DNA from: Notoacmeibacter sp.
GTDB taxonomy: Bacteria > Pseudomonadota > Alphaproteobacteria > Rhizobiales > Rhizobiaceae
Length of the DNA stretch: 64,000 nucleotides
Direction of reading: 5' to 3'
NCBI GenBank assembly: GCA_019912385.1
Contig: JAIOIW010000105.1
Location: 1 to 64,000, forward strand
Part shown: positions 19,345 through 28,099 of the stretch, piece by piece
Layout of the letters: every line of letters starts with the position of its first letter
Numbering within the stretch: the first letter of the stretch is position 1
Position numbers and translations under genes: made by a program
The notes under the pieces: generated by a model
What the model saw: only the letters and a program-made list of their open reading frames with translations
Told to the model about the DNA's origin: nothing
Databases searched by the model: none

Positions 19345-20277
19345 TCAACCGTCCTGTCGGCGCGGCCTTTCGGCCCCGGCGACGAGCGATGCGACAACCG
19401 AACCGCCGATGATCAGGGCGGTCACCGCGAGCGCGAGGACCGAGGGAATCTCGAAGAATCCGGCCAAGAGCATCTTAGCGCCGATGAACATGAGCACCAG
19501 CGACAGCCCGGTCTGCAGATATTCGAAATCGCGCATCATCCCCGCCAGGACGAAAAAGAGGACACGAAGGCCAAGGATGGCAAAGACATTGGAGGAAAAG
19601 ACGATAAACGCGTTGTCGGAGATCGCCAGCACGGCAGGAATTGAATCGACGGCGAAAACGAGATCGGTCGCTTCCACGGTTACCAGCACGACGAACAACG
19701 GAGTCATCCACAGCGTGCCGTATTCCTTGACGAAAAAGCGGTTGCCCCTGAAGCTCTGTGTGCATCGCCCGGACTTGTGGAGCTTCCTGACAATCCAGCT
19801 CTTGCCGGGATCGATCGAGCTCGCGTTGTGCCGGAGCATCTTGAAGCCCGACCAGAGCAGCAGAAGGCCGAGCGCGTAGCCGATGGCCTTGAAATTGTCG
19901 ACCAGATGGACGCCCGGCACGATCAGCGACAGGCGCATGGCGATCGCGCCGGCGATACCATAGAACAGCACGCGGTGTTGGGCCTCCGGCGGTACGCCGA
20001 AATGGGCGAAAATCAGCGCGATGACGAAGATGTTGTCGAGGGACAGCGCCTGTTCGACGAGATAGCCGGTCAGGAATTCCGCTCCCCTTCCCGGACCCTC
20101 GAATGCGAACACGCCGACGGCAAAGGTCATCGCCAGCGTGAAATAGCCCGCCAACGTCAACAGCGCGTTGCGTGTCGACATCACTGCAGCCCTGCGGTGA
20201 ACGACGAACAGGTCGAAGGCCAGGATCAGGGCGACAAATACCAGGAAACCGGGCCAGATCCAGGGGCTGGAAATCAT
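19345..20277 (-). CDS. TerC/Alx-family integral membrane protein
   Basis: TerC-family proteins are linked to tellurite resistance and, in Alx/MeeF-type members, to manganese export and metal loading of exported proteins. The 310-residue protein has about nine membrane segments. It shows the conserved acidic motifs EQALSLDNIFVIALIF and VEATDLVFAVDSIPA, whose Asp/Glu residues are expected to bind metal. It lies alone between exoR and valS on the minus strand. I saw no clear yybP-ykoY (manganese) riboswitch in the 278 bases upstream. Confidence 0.9.
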   Translation of the reverse strand: MISSPWIWPGFLVFVALILAFDLFVVHRRAAVMSTRNALLTLAGYFTLAMTFAVGVFAFEGPGRGAEFLTGYLVEQALSLDNIFVIALIFAHFGVPPEAQHRVLFYGIAGAIAMRLSLIVPGVHLVDNFKAIGYALGLLLLWSGFKMLRHNASSIDPGKSWIVRKLHKSGRCTQSFRGNRFFVKEYGTLWMTPLFVVLVTVEATDLVFAVDSIPAVLAISDNAFIVFSSNVFAILGLRVLFFVLAGMMRDFEYLQTGLSLVLMFIGAKMLLAGFFEIPSVLALAVTALIIGGSVVASLVAGAERPRRQDG

Positions 20278-20555
20278 CTGTTGGTCCGGGTCCTTTCACC
20301 GGCCGGTCTGACCGCACATGGATACGGTGCCCGTATCACCGGGATGCTAGCGCTTATGTGTGCCGGTCCGGCTTGCATTGCAAGGCCGGCGAGCGATTTG
20401 ATCGGTGCCGACACGCACGGGAGGATCCCGAGAACAGGAAATGATCGGGATGACAACGACTGAAGTACCCGGAAGAATGCCGGCAAGGAGAACAGAACCT
20501 GGCCTTGAACGAACTGGCGAGTTGCAATCGTTTGAAGCTGAACGGCGGCGGGCCC

Positions 20556-23399
20556 TCAGCCCGCCTCACTTACCCGGGCAAGAGCGGTTTCCAGCCTGGT
20601 TTTGGCCGCTTGCGCCTCGTCAAGCTTTTCGCGCTCCGCTTCGACCACCTCGGACTTGGCGTTGGCGACGAACTTTTCGTTGCCAAGCTTCTTTTCGATC
20701 TTCGCGGCCTCATCAGTTGCCTTTGCAACGGCTTTCTCAAGCCGTGCGCGCTCGGCCGCTATGTCGATCAGGTCGCCGAGCGGCAGGCAGGCCGTCGCCT
20801 CGCCCACGACGATCTGGGCCGAACCCTTCGGCGCATCGCTCGCATGCGACATGCTTTCGATCCGCGCCAGCCGGGCGATTGCCGCGTCGTGACGTTCCAG
20901 GCGCTCTCTTGTCAGTTCGCTCGCACCCACCATGACCAGCGGCGCCTTCGCGCCGGGCGGAACGTTCATCTCGGCGCGCACCGAACGGATGCCGCCGATC
21001 AGGTCGACCAGCCAGTTGATATCGTCAGCCGCCTCGGCATCGGCAAATGACGGCTGCGGCCATCTGGCGTGACAGATAAGGCCATCCCGGTCCGCCGTGT
21101 GCGCCCAGAGCTCCTCGGTCATGAACGGCATGAAGGGGTGGAGCAACTTGTACGTCTCCTCCAGCACATGGGCCGCGCAAGCCCGCGCTTCGGCCTTGGC
21201 CGCCTCGTCCGTGCCGCTGAACACCGGTTTCAGCAGTTCCAGGTACCAATCGCAGACCTGGTTCCACACGAAGCGGTAGGCGCTGCCGGCTGCTTCGTTG
21301 AACCTGTAAGTCTCGATGCCCTCGGTCACGGCTTTTGCCGTTCGTGTCAGTTCGGTGAGAATCCAGCGGTTGATAGTCAGCCTGGCGTCGCCAGGCACGA
21401 AGGCCGCATCCCGCGCCACGCCGTTCATCTCGGCGAAACGGGTGGCATTCCACAGCTTGGTGCCGAAATTGCGATAGCCGGCGATGCGCGCCGGATCGAG
21501 CTTCACGTCCCTGCCCTGCGCCGCCATGATGGCCAGCGTGAAGCGTAGCGCATCGGCGCCGTATTCGTCGATCAGCTCCAGTGGATCGATGACGTTGCCT
21601 TTCGACTTCGACATCTTCGCGCCATTCTTGTCGCGCACCAGCGCGTGCACATAGACGGTGTGGAACGGCTCCTCGTCCATGAAGTGCAGCCCCATCATCA
21701 TCATGCGGGCAACCCAGAAGAAAATGATGTCGAAGCCGGTCACCAGCACCGAAGTCGGATACCAGGTGCCGAGCGCCGGCGTTTTGTCCGGCCAGCCAAG
21801 CGTCGAGAACGGCCACAGCGCCGAGGAGAACCAGGTGTCGAGCACATCCTCGTCCCGCTCCAGGATCTCGCCAGGCTTGAAATTCTCGAGCTTGTCCTCG
21901 ACCCAGGCCTTCCACGGGCCTTCATGGGCGATGTAGTGCTGGATTGCTGCCTCGAGTGCGGTTTCCTCATCCTTCTCGACAAAAACCTGGCCATCGGGCC
22001 CGTACCAGGCCGGGATCTGGTGTCCCCACCACAATTGCCGGGAGATGCACCACGGCTGGATGTTCTCCATCCACTCGAAATAGGTCTTTTCCCAGTTCTT
22101 CGGCACGAACTTCGTCCGCCCGGACTTGACCGATTCGATCGCCGGCTTGGCAAGCGTCGCGGCATCCACATACCACTGGTCGGTCAGGAACGGCTCGATC
22201 GGCACGCCGCCACGGTCGCCGTGCGGCACCATGTGGACATGCGGCTCGATGCGGTCGAGGAAATCGCCTTCCTGCATTTTCGCGACGATCTCCTTGCGCG
22301 CCGCGAAGCGCTCCATGCCGTCGATTTCCTCGACGACTTCGAGCAGCTTGCCCTTCATCTCGAGGCCGGCGAGGAAATCGTCATTGTCGCGCAGCGTGAC
22401 ATGACCGTCGACGGTCATGATGTTGATCGCCGGTAGATGGTGGCGTTTGCCGACCTCGAAATCGTTGAAGTCGTGCGCCGGCGTCATCTTCACCGCGCCC
22501 GTGCCTGCTTCGGGGTCCGGGTACTCATCGGCGACGACCGGAATGCGCCGGCCGACAAGCGGCAGGATGCAATGTTTGCCGACCAGCACCTTGTAGCGGG
22601 AATCGTCGGGATGGACGGCGACGCCGGTGTCGCCCAGCATCGTTTCGGGCCGGGTCGTCGCGACGACAAGATAGTCGCGCGTTTCATGACCGGCCGGCTC
22701 GCCGTCGGAAGGCTTCCAGTCGCGTTTCTCGCCGTCTTCGCCGATGACGTAGGGATGCTCGTATGTCACGCCGTCGGCTAGCGGATAGCGGAAATGCCAC
22801 AGATTTCCCTGGGTCTCGACCTGTTCGACCTCGAGATCCGAAATGGCCGTCAGCAGCTTCGGGTCCCAGTTCACAAGGCGCTTGTCCTTGTAGATCAGCC
22901 CTTCCTTGTAGAGCGAGACGAAGACCTCGATCACCGCTTTCGACAGGCCGTCATCCATGGTGAAGCGCTCGCGCGACCAGTCGCAGGAAGCGCCGAGGCG
23001 CTTCAACTGGTTGACGATCATGCCGCCGGACTCGTCTTTCCACTTCCAGACGCGCTCGACAAAGGCTTCGCGGCCCATGTCGAGACGCCCGGGTTCCTGG
23101 CGTTCCAGCAACTGGCGCTCGACGACCATCTGCGTCGCTATACCGGCGTGATCCATGCCGGGTTGCCACAACACGTTCTTGCCGCGCATACGTTCGAAGC
23201 GGATCAGGATGTCCTGCAGCGTGTTGTTGAGCGCGTGCCCCATGTGCAGCGAACCGGTGACATTGGGGGGCGGGATGACGATGCAATAGGGATCGGCGCC
23301 CTCTTGGGCGCCCGCACCGGCGCGAAAGGCATCCTCTGCCTCCCAGCGCTCTGCGATCTTCGGCTCGATGCCAGCGGCATCATAAGTTTTTTCAAGCAT
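20556..23399 (-). CDS. valS: Valyl-tRNA synthetase
   Basis: ValS is a class I synthetase with an editing domain. The HIGH motif is in PPNVTGSLHMGHALNNT near residue 48 and KMSKS is in KMSKSKGNVIDP. The C-terminal 70 or so residues form the valyl-specific coiled coil (ERARLEKAVAKATDEAAKIE). The 947-residue length is normal. It lies downstream of popZ and a small PEBP-like gene; popZ next to valS is a common alphaproteobacterial arrangement. Confidence 0.98.
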   Translation of the reverse strand: MLEKTYDAAGIEPKIAERWEAEDAFRAGAGAQEGADPYCIVIPPPNVTGSLHMGHALNNTLQDILIRFERMRGKNVLWQPGMDHAGIATQMVVERQLLERQEPGRLDMGREAFVERVWKWKDESGGMIVNQLKRLGASCDWSRERFTMDDGLSKAVIEVFVSLYKEGLIYKDKRLVNWDPKLLTAISDLEVEQVETQGNLWHFRYPLADGVTYEHPYVIGEDGEKRDWKPSDGEPAGHETRDYLVVATTRPETMLGDTGVAVHPDDSRYKVLVGKHCILPLVGRRIPVVADEYPDPEAGTGAVKMTPAHDFNDFEVGKRHHLPAINIMTVDGHVTLRDNDDFLAGLEMKGKLLEVVEEIDGMERFAARKEIVAKMQEGDFLDRIEPHVHMVPHGDRGGVPIEPFLTDQWYVDAATLAKPAIESVKSGRTKFVPKNWEKTYFEWMENIQPWCISRQLWWGHQIPAWYGPDGQVFVEKDEETALEAAIQHYIAHEGPWKAWVEDKLENFKPGEILERDEDVLDTWFSSALWPFSTLGWPDKTPALGTWYPTSVLVTGFDIIFFWVARMMMMGLHFMDEEPFHTVYVHALVRDKNGAKMSKSKGNVIDPLELIDEYGADALRFTLAIMAAQGRDVKLDPARIAGYRNFGTKLWNATRFAEMNGVARDAAFVPGDARLTINRWILTELTRTAKAVTEGIETYRFNEAAGSAYRFVWNQVCDWYLELLKPVFSGTDEAAKAEARACAAHVLEETYKLLHPFMPFMTEELWAHTADRDGLICHARWPQPSFADAEAADDINWLVDLIGGIRSVRAEMNVPPGAKAPLVMVGASELTRERLERHDAAIARLARIESMSHASDAPKGSAQIVVGEATACLPLGDLIDIAAERARLEKAVAKATDEAAKIEKKLGNEKFVANAKSEVVEAEREKLDEAQAAKTRLETALARVSEAG

Positions 23400-23508
23400 G
23401 GGAACGTCCGCGCATTGCCGGGGAATTCATAGGCGCGTGGTAAATCCGAACGGTGCCGTCAAGTCAACCGGCCCGTTGCCGCAATGCTGCCTTCCGGTAA
23501 TGGCGATT

Positions 23509-23889
23509 TCAGGGAAAGCGCTTCTTTGCCTTGGCGGTCGCTAGCTTCTTGCCGCTGCCGTCGAACGCATCGACCGTGAACTGGTAGGTGTGCGGGCTCG
23601 GGGGACATGGACCGGTATAGCGAAACGCGCCGTAGGGGAGGTTTCCGCTCGACCCGCCGGGCCAGTTCACCGTCCCGCCGCCATGCGGATAGTTCGGCGC
23701 ATCTAGGTCCACCATCCTGAACTTCAGCTTCTTCGCTCCCGCCGGCACCCCCGAGAGGCTCATCGGCGGAGAGTTCTTGTCGAAGCAATCCTTTGTCGAC
23801 CCCCAGCTGAAACTGAGGCTCATGGCGGATGCCGGAACGGTTCCGGCCGTAATAACCGCGAGAAGCGCAATCGGAAAAATTCCGTTCAT
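23509..23889 (-). CDS. Small exported PEBP/YbhB-like protein
   Basis: The 126-residue protein starts with a signal peptide (ending near TVPASA) and carries reduced forms of the phosphatidylethanolamine-binding protein motifs: DLDAPNYPHGGG corresponds to the DPDAP motif and GPCPPSPHTYQFTVDAFD to the GPCPP-x-HRY segment. The domain is shorter than the 150-180 residues of YbhB, so several strands seem to be missing. It sits between popZ and valS on the same strand. Its ligand is unknown. Confidence 0.7.
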   Translation of the reverse strand: MNGIFPIALLAVITAGTVPASAMSLSFSWGSTKDCFDKNSPPMSLSGVPAGAKKLKFRMVDLDAPNYPHGGGTVNWPGGSSGNLPYGAFRYTGPCPPSPHTYQFTVDAFDGSGKKLATAKAKKRFP

Positions 23890-23956
23890 CGCCGATCCTC
23901 CATCTCGAACCGCCTTTCAGGCAATCCGGATGTGAGCGGCGAAGCATTGACGCCCG

Positions 23957-24742
23957 TCAACCGCCGCGCGCGATCCTCTCGATTTCCTCGCGCACGAGAC
24001 GCTCCACCAGCAGCGGCAGGTTGTTGTCCAGCCAATCCTGCAGCATGGGGCGCATCATCTCTTCCGCCATTTCGTCGAAAGAACGCTGGCGCGAGGCCAT
24101 GAAGGCTTCCTTGAGTTCCTCGAAGGAGCCGGCAACCTGGCGCCCGGCCGCGGCCGAAATGATCGCCGGACGATCCTCCGGTCCCTTTTGCGCCACCTTC
24201 GCCTCGTCGGCTTGGGGGCGCTGTGTCCTGGCAGCCTCGGCATTCGAATTCACCGGGGGCGCCTTTTCAGCAGTCGCGGCCCTGCGCTCGGCAAGCTGCA
24301 TCAGGACGTCCTCTTCGGGTTTCGCATCATCGGGTATGTCGAAATTCACGGATGACGTTTGTTCCTCGTCCGCCGCGAGTTCCTCCACCGCCGGCGCCGC
24401 AGTAGTGGCCTTTTCGTCGCGTTCGCGCACCAGCCTGCGCTGCACATCAGAAAGCGAAAACGGCGGGCTCTCCGGCTCCTGCCGCTCCACGCGCGCCTGC
24501 AAGGTCATCGAAGGAGCTTCCAGCGGATCACTTTGGATCGCATCGCGAAACGCCGATACCTCGGTTTCGTCGCGCGCGGGCGAAATCTGTTCCCCGGTCT
24601 CGACGCCGGTCGAGGCGCCACCCTCCGGGGCAGCGGCCTCCTCGAGGCCCTGTGAGCCATCGGTCTCCTCGATGATCTTGCGAATGGAGGCAAGAATCTC
24701 CTCCATCGAAGGTTCGCGTTGTGCGCTGCCAGCCTGTCCCAT
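23957..24742 (-). CDS. popZ: Polar organizing protein PopZ (DUF2497)
   Basis: PopZ makes a polar matrix that tethers the chromosomal centromere through ParB and recruits cell-cycle regulators. The 261-residue protein has the diagnostic N-terminal helix EPSMEEILASIRKIIEE, a long acidic and Pro-rich disordered middle, and the C-terminal oligomerisation helices ending LPLLVERLVREEIERIARGG. It lies upstream of valS, as in many relatives. Confidence 0.93.
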   Translation of the reverse strand: MGQAGSAQREPSMEEILASIRKIIEETDGSQGLEEAAAPEGGASTGVETGEQISPARDETEVSAFRDAIQSDPLEAPSMTLQARVERQEPESPPFSLSDVQRRLVRERDEKATTAAPAVEELAADEEQTSSVNFDIPDDAKPEEDVLMQLAERRAATAEKAPPVNSNAEAARTQRPQADEAKVAQKGPEDRPAIISAAAGRQVAGSFEELKEAFMASRQRSFDEMAEEMMRPMLQDWLDNNLPLLVERLVREEIERIARGG

Positions 24743-24939
24743 TTTCCTCGTCCGCCGCTCGAACTATTTCCCCTGCCCGCCGCCAGCAGGCTCGATGGCC
24801 CGCTGAAAGCGAATCATGGGGAGAGCGTACACAACCAAACGGACGAAAAGAATCCCCCGCAGGGGACCGTCTTGTCTTTCACACAACTTTGCGGAAATTC
24901 GCGCCGCCCGCGTGCTGCGGCCCGGCATCGGCACCCGGA

Positions 24940-26316
24940 TCAGCGCCCATCCGGTGTGCGCAGCCCGTACCACTTGTCCTTGACGGCTTCGTAGTGTTCT
25001 TCGGGTTTGTATTCGGCAACGCCCAAGCGAAGCTTGGTCACGTTCAAGTCGCCGGTGGCGGAAAGTATGGCATAGCTCGCCACGACGACATTCCGTTCTG
25101 CATCGGCGAGATTGACCTGCGCGGAAATAACATCAGCCTGAGCGTTGAGCACGTCGAGCGTGGTGCGCTGACCCACATTGCGCTCCTCGATGACGCCATT
25201 GAGCGCCAGCCGGGCTGCTTCGACCAGTTGCCTGTTCGCCTGCACCGCCTCGACTGAAGCCTGGAACTGATTCCATGCCGATGAAATGTTTGCGCGCACC
25301 TGGTCGCGCACGACATCGACATTGATGCTCGCCTGGCCGAGTTGTTCCTTGGTCTGGCGAACCTGCGCCGAAGCCAGCCCGCCCTGATAGAGCGGTACCG
25401 TGATAGTGGCACCGATATTGGCGGAATTGTAGGTCGAACTGCCTGACGTCAGGGCCGATCCGCCGACCTGGTTCCGGTAGTTGCGCGACACGCCGGCGCT
25501 GGCGGAAACCTGCGGCAGGAACTGGCCTTCCTTGGATTTCACCGAATAGCGAGCCGCCTCGACGAGGTACTTGTTGGCGCGAATCGCCGGATGGTTCGCT
25601 TCGGCCCGCGCAAAAGCCTGGTCCAGGCTTTTCGGCATGCCTTGATAGGGTGGTGAAGCCGGGCTGAGCTTGCCGGGCGCCTCGCCAACGATCTGGCGGT
25701 AGGTCGCCTCGCTTGCCGCGGCCTGGGCCCTTGCAGCCGATAGCTGAGCGGTCGCCGCCGAGCGACTCGCCTCGGCCTGGGCGACATCGGTGCGCGTTCC
25801 CTCCCCGACCTCGAATCGCGACCGGGCGGCACGCACCTGCTCGTCGAGGAATTCGAGATTTCGCTTGCGCAGTACCGCGGTCTGCCGGTCGCGGATCACG
25901 TCCATGAACGCGCTCGCGGCATCGAACAGGACATTCTGGCCGGTATTGCGCAGGTTTTCCTGGGCGGCGAAGACATTTGCTTCCGCTGCCTTGACGTTGT
26001 TGCGCGTCTGGAAGCCGTCGAACAGGTTCTGCGAGAGTGTAATTCCGAACGAACCGGTCGTTATCCGCCCGCTACCGTCGGTGGAGGAATAATTGCCGGA
26101 TACCGCGCCGGTGAGGCGCGGGCGGTAACCCGACTTCGCGATTGCGACGCCCTCATCGGTGACGCGGACACCAGCCCGCGCGGAATTGAGGCTTGAATTA
26201 TTCTGATACGCTTTGACCAGCGCCGATTGAATAGTCTCCGCGGAAACGGGTGCCGCAACAATCGCGATTGGGGCCGCGGTCAGAAGGGCGAGGACTGTCT
26301 GTCGAAATATCTGCAT
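24940..26316 (-). CDS. TolC-family outer membrane efflux/secretion channel
   Basis: TolC-type trimers form the outer-membrane duct of type I secretion and RND or ABC efflux systems; rhizobial and Brucella members are called TolC or BepC. The ATG at 26316 was chosen because a signal peptide (MQIFRQTVLALLTAAPIAIVAAPVSA) begins there. The 458-residue protein shows two related halves of long amphipathic helices, with the family start ETIQSALVKAYQNNSSLNSARAG and the internal QNLFDGFQTRNNV strand. It follows the Pcm-like gene after 67 bases, probably in one transcript. Confidence 0.92.
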   Translation of the reverse strand: MQIFRQTVLALLTAAPIAIVAAPVSAETIQSALVKAYQNNSSLNSARAGVRVTDEGVAIAKSGYRPRLTGAVSGNYSSTDGSGRITTGSFGITLSQNLFDGFQTRNNVKAAEANVFAAQENLRNTGQNVLFDAASAFMDVIRDRQTAVLRKRNLEFLDEQVRAARSRFEVGEGTRTDVAQAEASRSAATAQLSAARAQAAASEATYRQIVGEAPGKLSPASPPYQGMPKSLDQAFARAEANHPAIRANKYLVEAARYSVKSKEGQFLPQVSASAGVSRNYRNQVGGSALTSGSSTYNSANIGATITVPLYQGGLASAQVRQTKEQLGQASINVDVVRDQVRANISSAWNQFQASVEAVQANRQLVEAARLALNGVIEERNVGQRTTLDVLNAQADVISAQVNLADAERNVVVASYAILSATGDLNVTKLRLGVAEYKPEEHYEAVKDKWYGLRTPDGR

Positions 26317-26383
26317 GCTTCCACTCCCCCGGCACTCAGGCCGAATTGTCCGGTCCTTCCGGCCCGCACCAGGCCGGCAAGTC

Positions 26384-27040
26384 CTAGAACTCGAACACTT
26401 CCTCACGCTCGAACCCCGGCAATGGCTTTATTGCACAATTGAAAGCGCGGCGCCCCGAAACAAATCCGCCTTCCTTCAAATAAATCATCGCCATTCCCGC
26501 GTTACCCGTTCCCTCGACAGCCACTAGACGTCCCCCGTCCTTCAACTGGTCGAACAGCGCCTGCGGGATCGCCTCGACGGCACCATCGATGAGAATGGCG
26601 TCATAGGGCGCCTCGTCGGGATAACCGTCGCACAAGGGCGCGGTCAGTACAGCGACATTGTCATAACCCAACTCCGAAAGGGTGCGAGCGGCAGTTTCCG
26701 CTATCGCTTCGTCGCTTTCAAGGGCGATGACCGAACTGGCGATCCGCGACATCACAGCCGAAGCATATCCTGTTGCGCAGCCGACATCGAGCACGACGTC
26801 GCTTGGCCCCAGGTCCGCGAGCTGAATGAGCTTCGCCAATGGCGAAGGCTCCATCAGATACCGGCCGGGCGCAATCGCCAGATCTTCGTCGATATACGAG
26901 ATCGGCCGCAGCTTCGCGGGGACGAAGGCTTCGCGCGGAACCTCCAGAAACGCATCGATGATGGGGAGCGACGTCACGTCGGTCGTGCGCAGCTGGCCGT
27001 CCACCATCTTCAGGCGTTTTTCGGAAAATTCGGTATCCAT
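26384..27040 (-). CDS. Protein-L-isoaspartate methyltransferase-like protein
   Basis: This 218-residue SAM-dependent methyltransferase has the Pcm fold: MVDGQLRTTDV near the start, REAFVPAKLRPISY (compare RFVP), and the motif I VLDVGCATGYASAV. It differs from the classical Pcm at 1343-1999 and has the Pcm-L form usually found next to tolC in Hyphomicrobiales. The ATG at 27040 was chosen because the longer open frame would run through tRNA-Cys. Whether it repairs isoaspartate is untested. Confidence 0.88.
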   Translation of the reverse strand: MDTEFSEKRLKMVDGQLRTTDVTSLPIIDAFLEVPREAFVPAKLRPISYIDEDLAIAPGRYLMEPSPLAKLIQLADLGPSDVVLDVGCATGYASAVMSRIASSVIALESDEAIAETAARTLSELGYDNVAVLTAPLCDGYPDEAPYDAILIDGAVEAIPQALFDQLKDGGRLVAVEGTGNAGMAMIYLKEGGFVSGRRAFNCAIKPLPGFEREEVFEF

Positions 27041-27114
27041 CACGTTTCGCTCGTCCCGGTGGTACGGGGCGGGCGCGTGACACGCTGCCCCGAGAAGGCA
27101 TCTATTGGCGATGT

Positions 27115-27188
27115 TGGAGGCCTCGCCCGGAATCGAACCGGGGTGCAAGGATTTGCAGTCCTCTGCGTAACCACTCCGCCACGAGGCC
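27115..27188 (-). tRNA. tRNA-Cys (anticodon GCA)
   Basis: The minus strand folds into a full cloverleaf. The seven-base acceptor GGCCTCG pairs with CGAGGCC, the discriminator base is U (as expected for tRNA-Cys) and CCA is encoded. The anticodon loop reads ACTGCAAAT with GCA in the centre, and the T-arm is CCGGTTCGATTCCGG. Confidence 0.97.
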
Positions 27189-27300
27189 TCGCTGCATCGC
27201 AACGTCGATCCTGTTAACAGAGCGACATCCGGGCGACAAGCGCCTTTTGAGGATGCAGGGCGGGCCGGTCAACCCTTTACACCGCTATGTTGCAAGCCGG

Positions 27301-27612
27301 TCACCGGGTCCCGTTCTCGTTGCCGGTTTTGCCGTTGCCGTTGCGCCGCGCGAATTGCACCGCGATGCGGCGGCGCCAGCGACGGATAGCATGGGAATCA
27401 TAGGACAATATGATCAGGCCGAGCGGAATCATCCAGAAGCCGATAACGGGGAGGAATCCGAAAAAACCCAGGATGACGAGGGCAATCCCGGTCAATCGGC
27501 GTGCCGGCGCGGACCGCGGGATGCGGTAGTGATTTCCAAACAGGCGGATCCTGGGATGCGGCCGGTCTGCTTCCGGATCGCTCCGGCTTTTCGTCGAGTC
27601 TTGCGGTTCCAC
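27301..27612 (-). CDS. Small membrane protein, conserved hypothetical
   Basis: The 103-residue protein has a basic, hydrophilic N-terminus, a hydrophobic hairpin of two short membrane segments (LTGIALVILGFFGFLPVIGFW, then IPLGLIILS) and an arginine-rich C-terminus. I do not recognise a named family; similar small proteins are common near tRNA genes in Hyphomicrobiales. It lies alone between two tRNA genes. Coding potential is supported by the clean hydropathy pattern only. Confidence 0.6.
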   Translation of the reverse strand: MEPQDSTKSRSDPEADRPHPRIRLFGNHYRIPRSAPARRLTGIALVILGFFGFLPVIGFWMIPLGLIILSYDSHAIRRWRRRIAVQFARRNGNGKTGNENGTR

Positions 27613-27773
27613 GCTCGCTTCCGCCCTGATATGATCGCTCGTGCGGCCTTATATGAAGACGCACGCGGCTGATTTCGAGAGCCGTGGCGATGTCGGAGAT
27701 ATTTTTGTAAAAGGAGCTTGGCAAGCGGGAACCGTCTTTGCTATAGGCACCGCACGCTTGTGAGCAAGGCCAT

Positions 27774-27848
27774 TCCCCGGTAGCTCAGTGGTAGAGCAAC
27801 CGGCTGTTAACCGGTTGGTCGCTGGTTCGAATCCGGCCCGGGGAGCCA
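27774..27848 (+). tRNA. tRNA-Asn (anticodon GUU)
   Basis: The acceptor TCCCCGG pairs with CCGGGGA, followed by G and an encoded CCA. The anticodon stem CCGGC-TGTTAAC-CGG shows GTT in the loop, and the T-arm is GCTGGTTCGAATCCGGC. Its 3' end faces the ABC-transporter/LuxR cluster, a usual type of integration site, though no integrase or repeated 3' end was seen. Confidence 0.96.
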
Positions 27849-28099
27849 CTACATCCAAACTATTGTTAAGCCTCGCTTTTCATTGATTTCGCTGAGCGAT
27901 TTCAATGGCGTTCAGGCTTTCCCGACAAGCAGAGACTGATTTCCGGCGGCGAATTGCGCGCGGATTCACGCAAAGTCACCGACGGTCATTTCGGGACTGA
28001 CAGTTTGCGGAAAGTGCATCGGAGGATCATCGGTCGGCGACCGGAAATGTCCCCAGGCACGATAGTCAAAAAGCCATCCGTGGCGAACCCACCATCAGG

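Noticed and set aside
20278-20460. Possible yybP-ykoY manganese riboswitch upstream of the TerC-type gene
   Set aside because: The conserved elements of that class could not be found on the minus strand, although the gene type is a common target.
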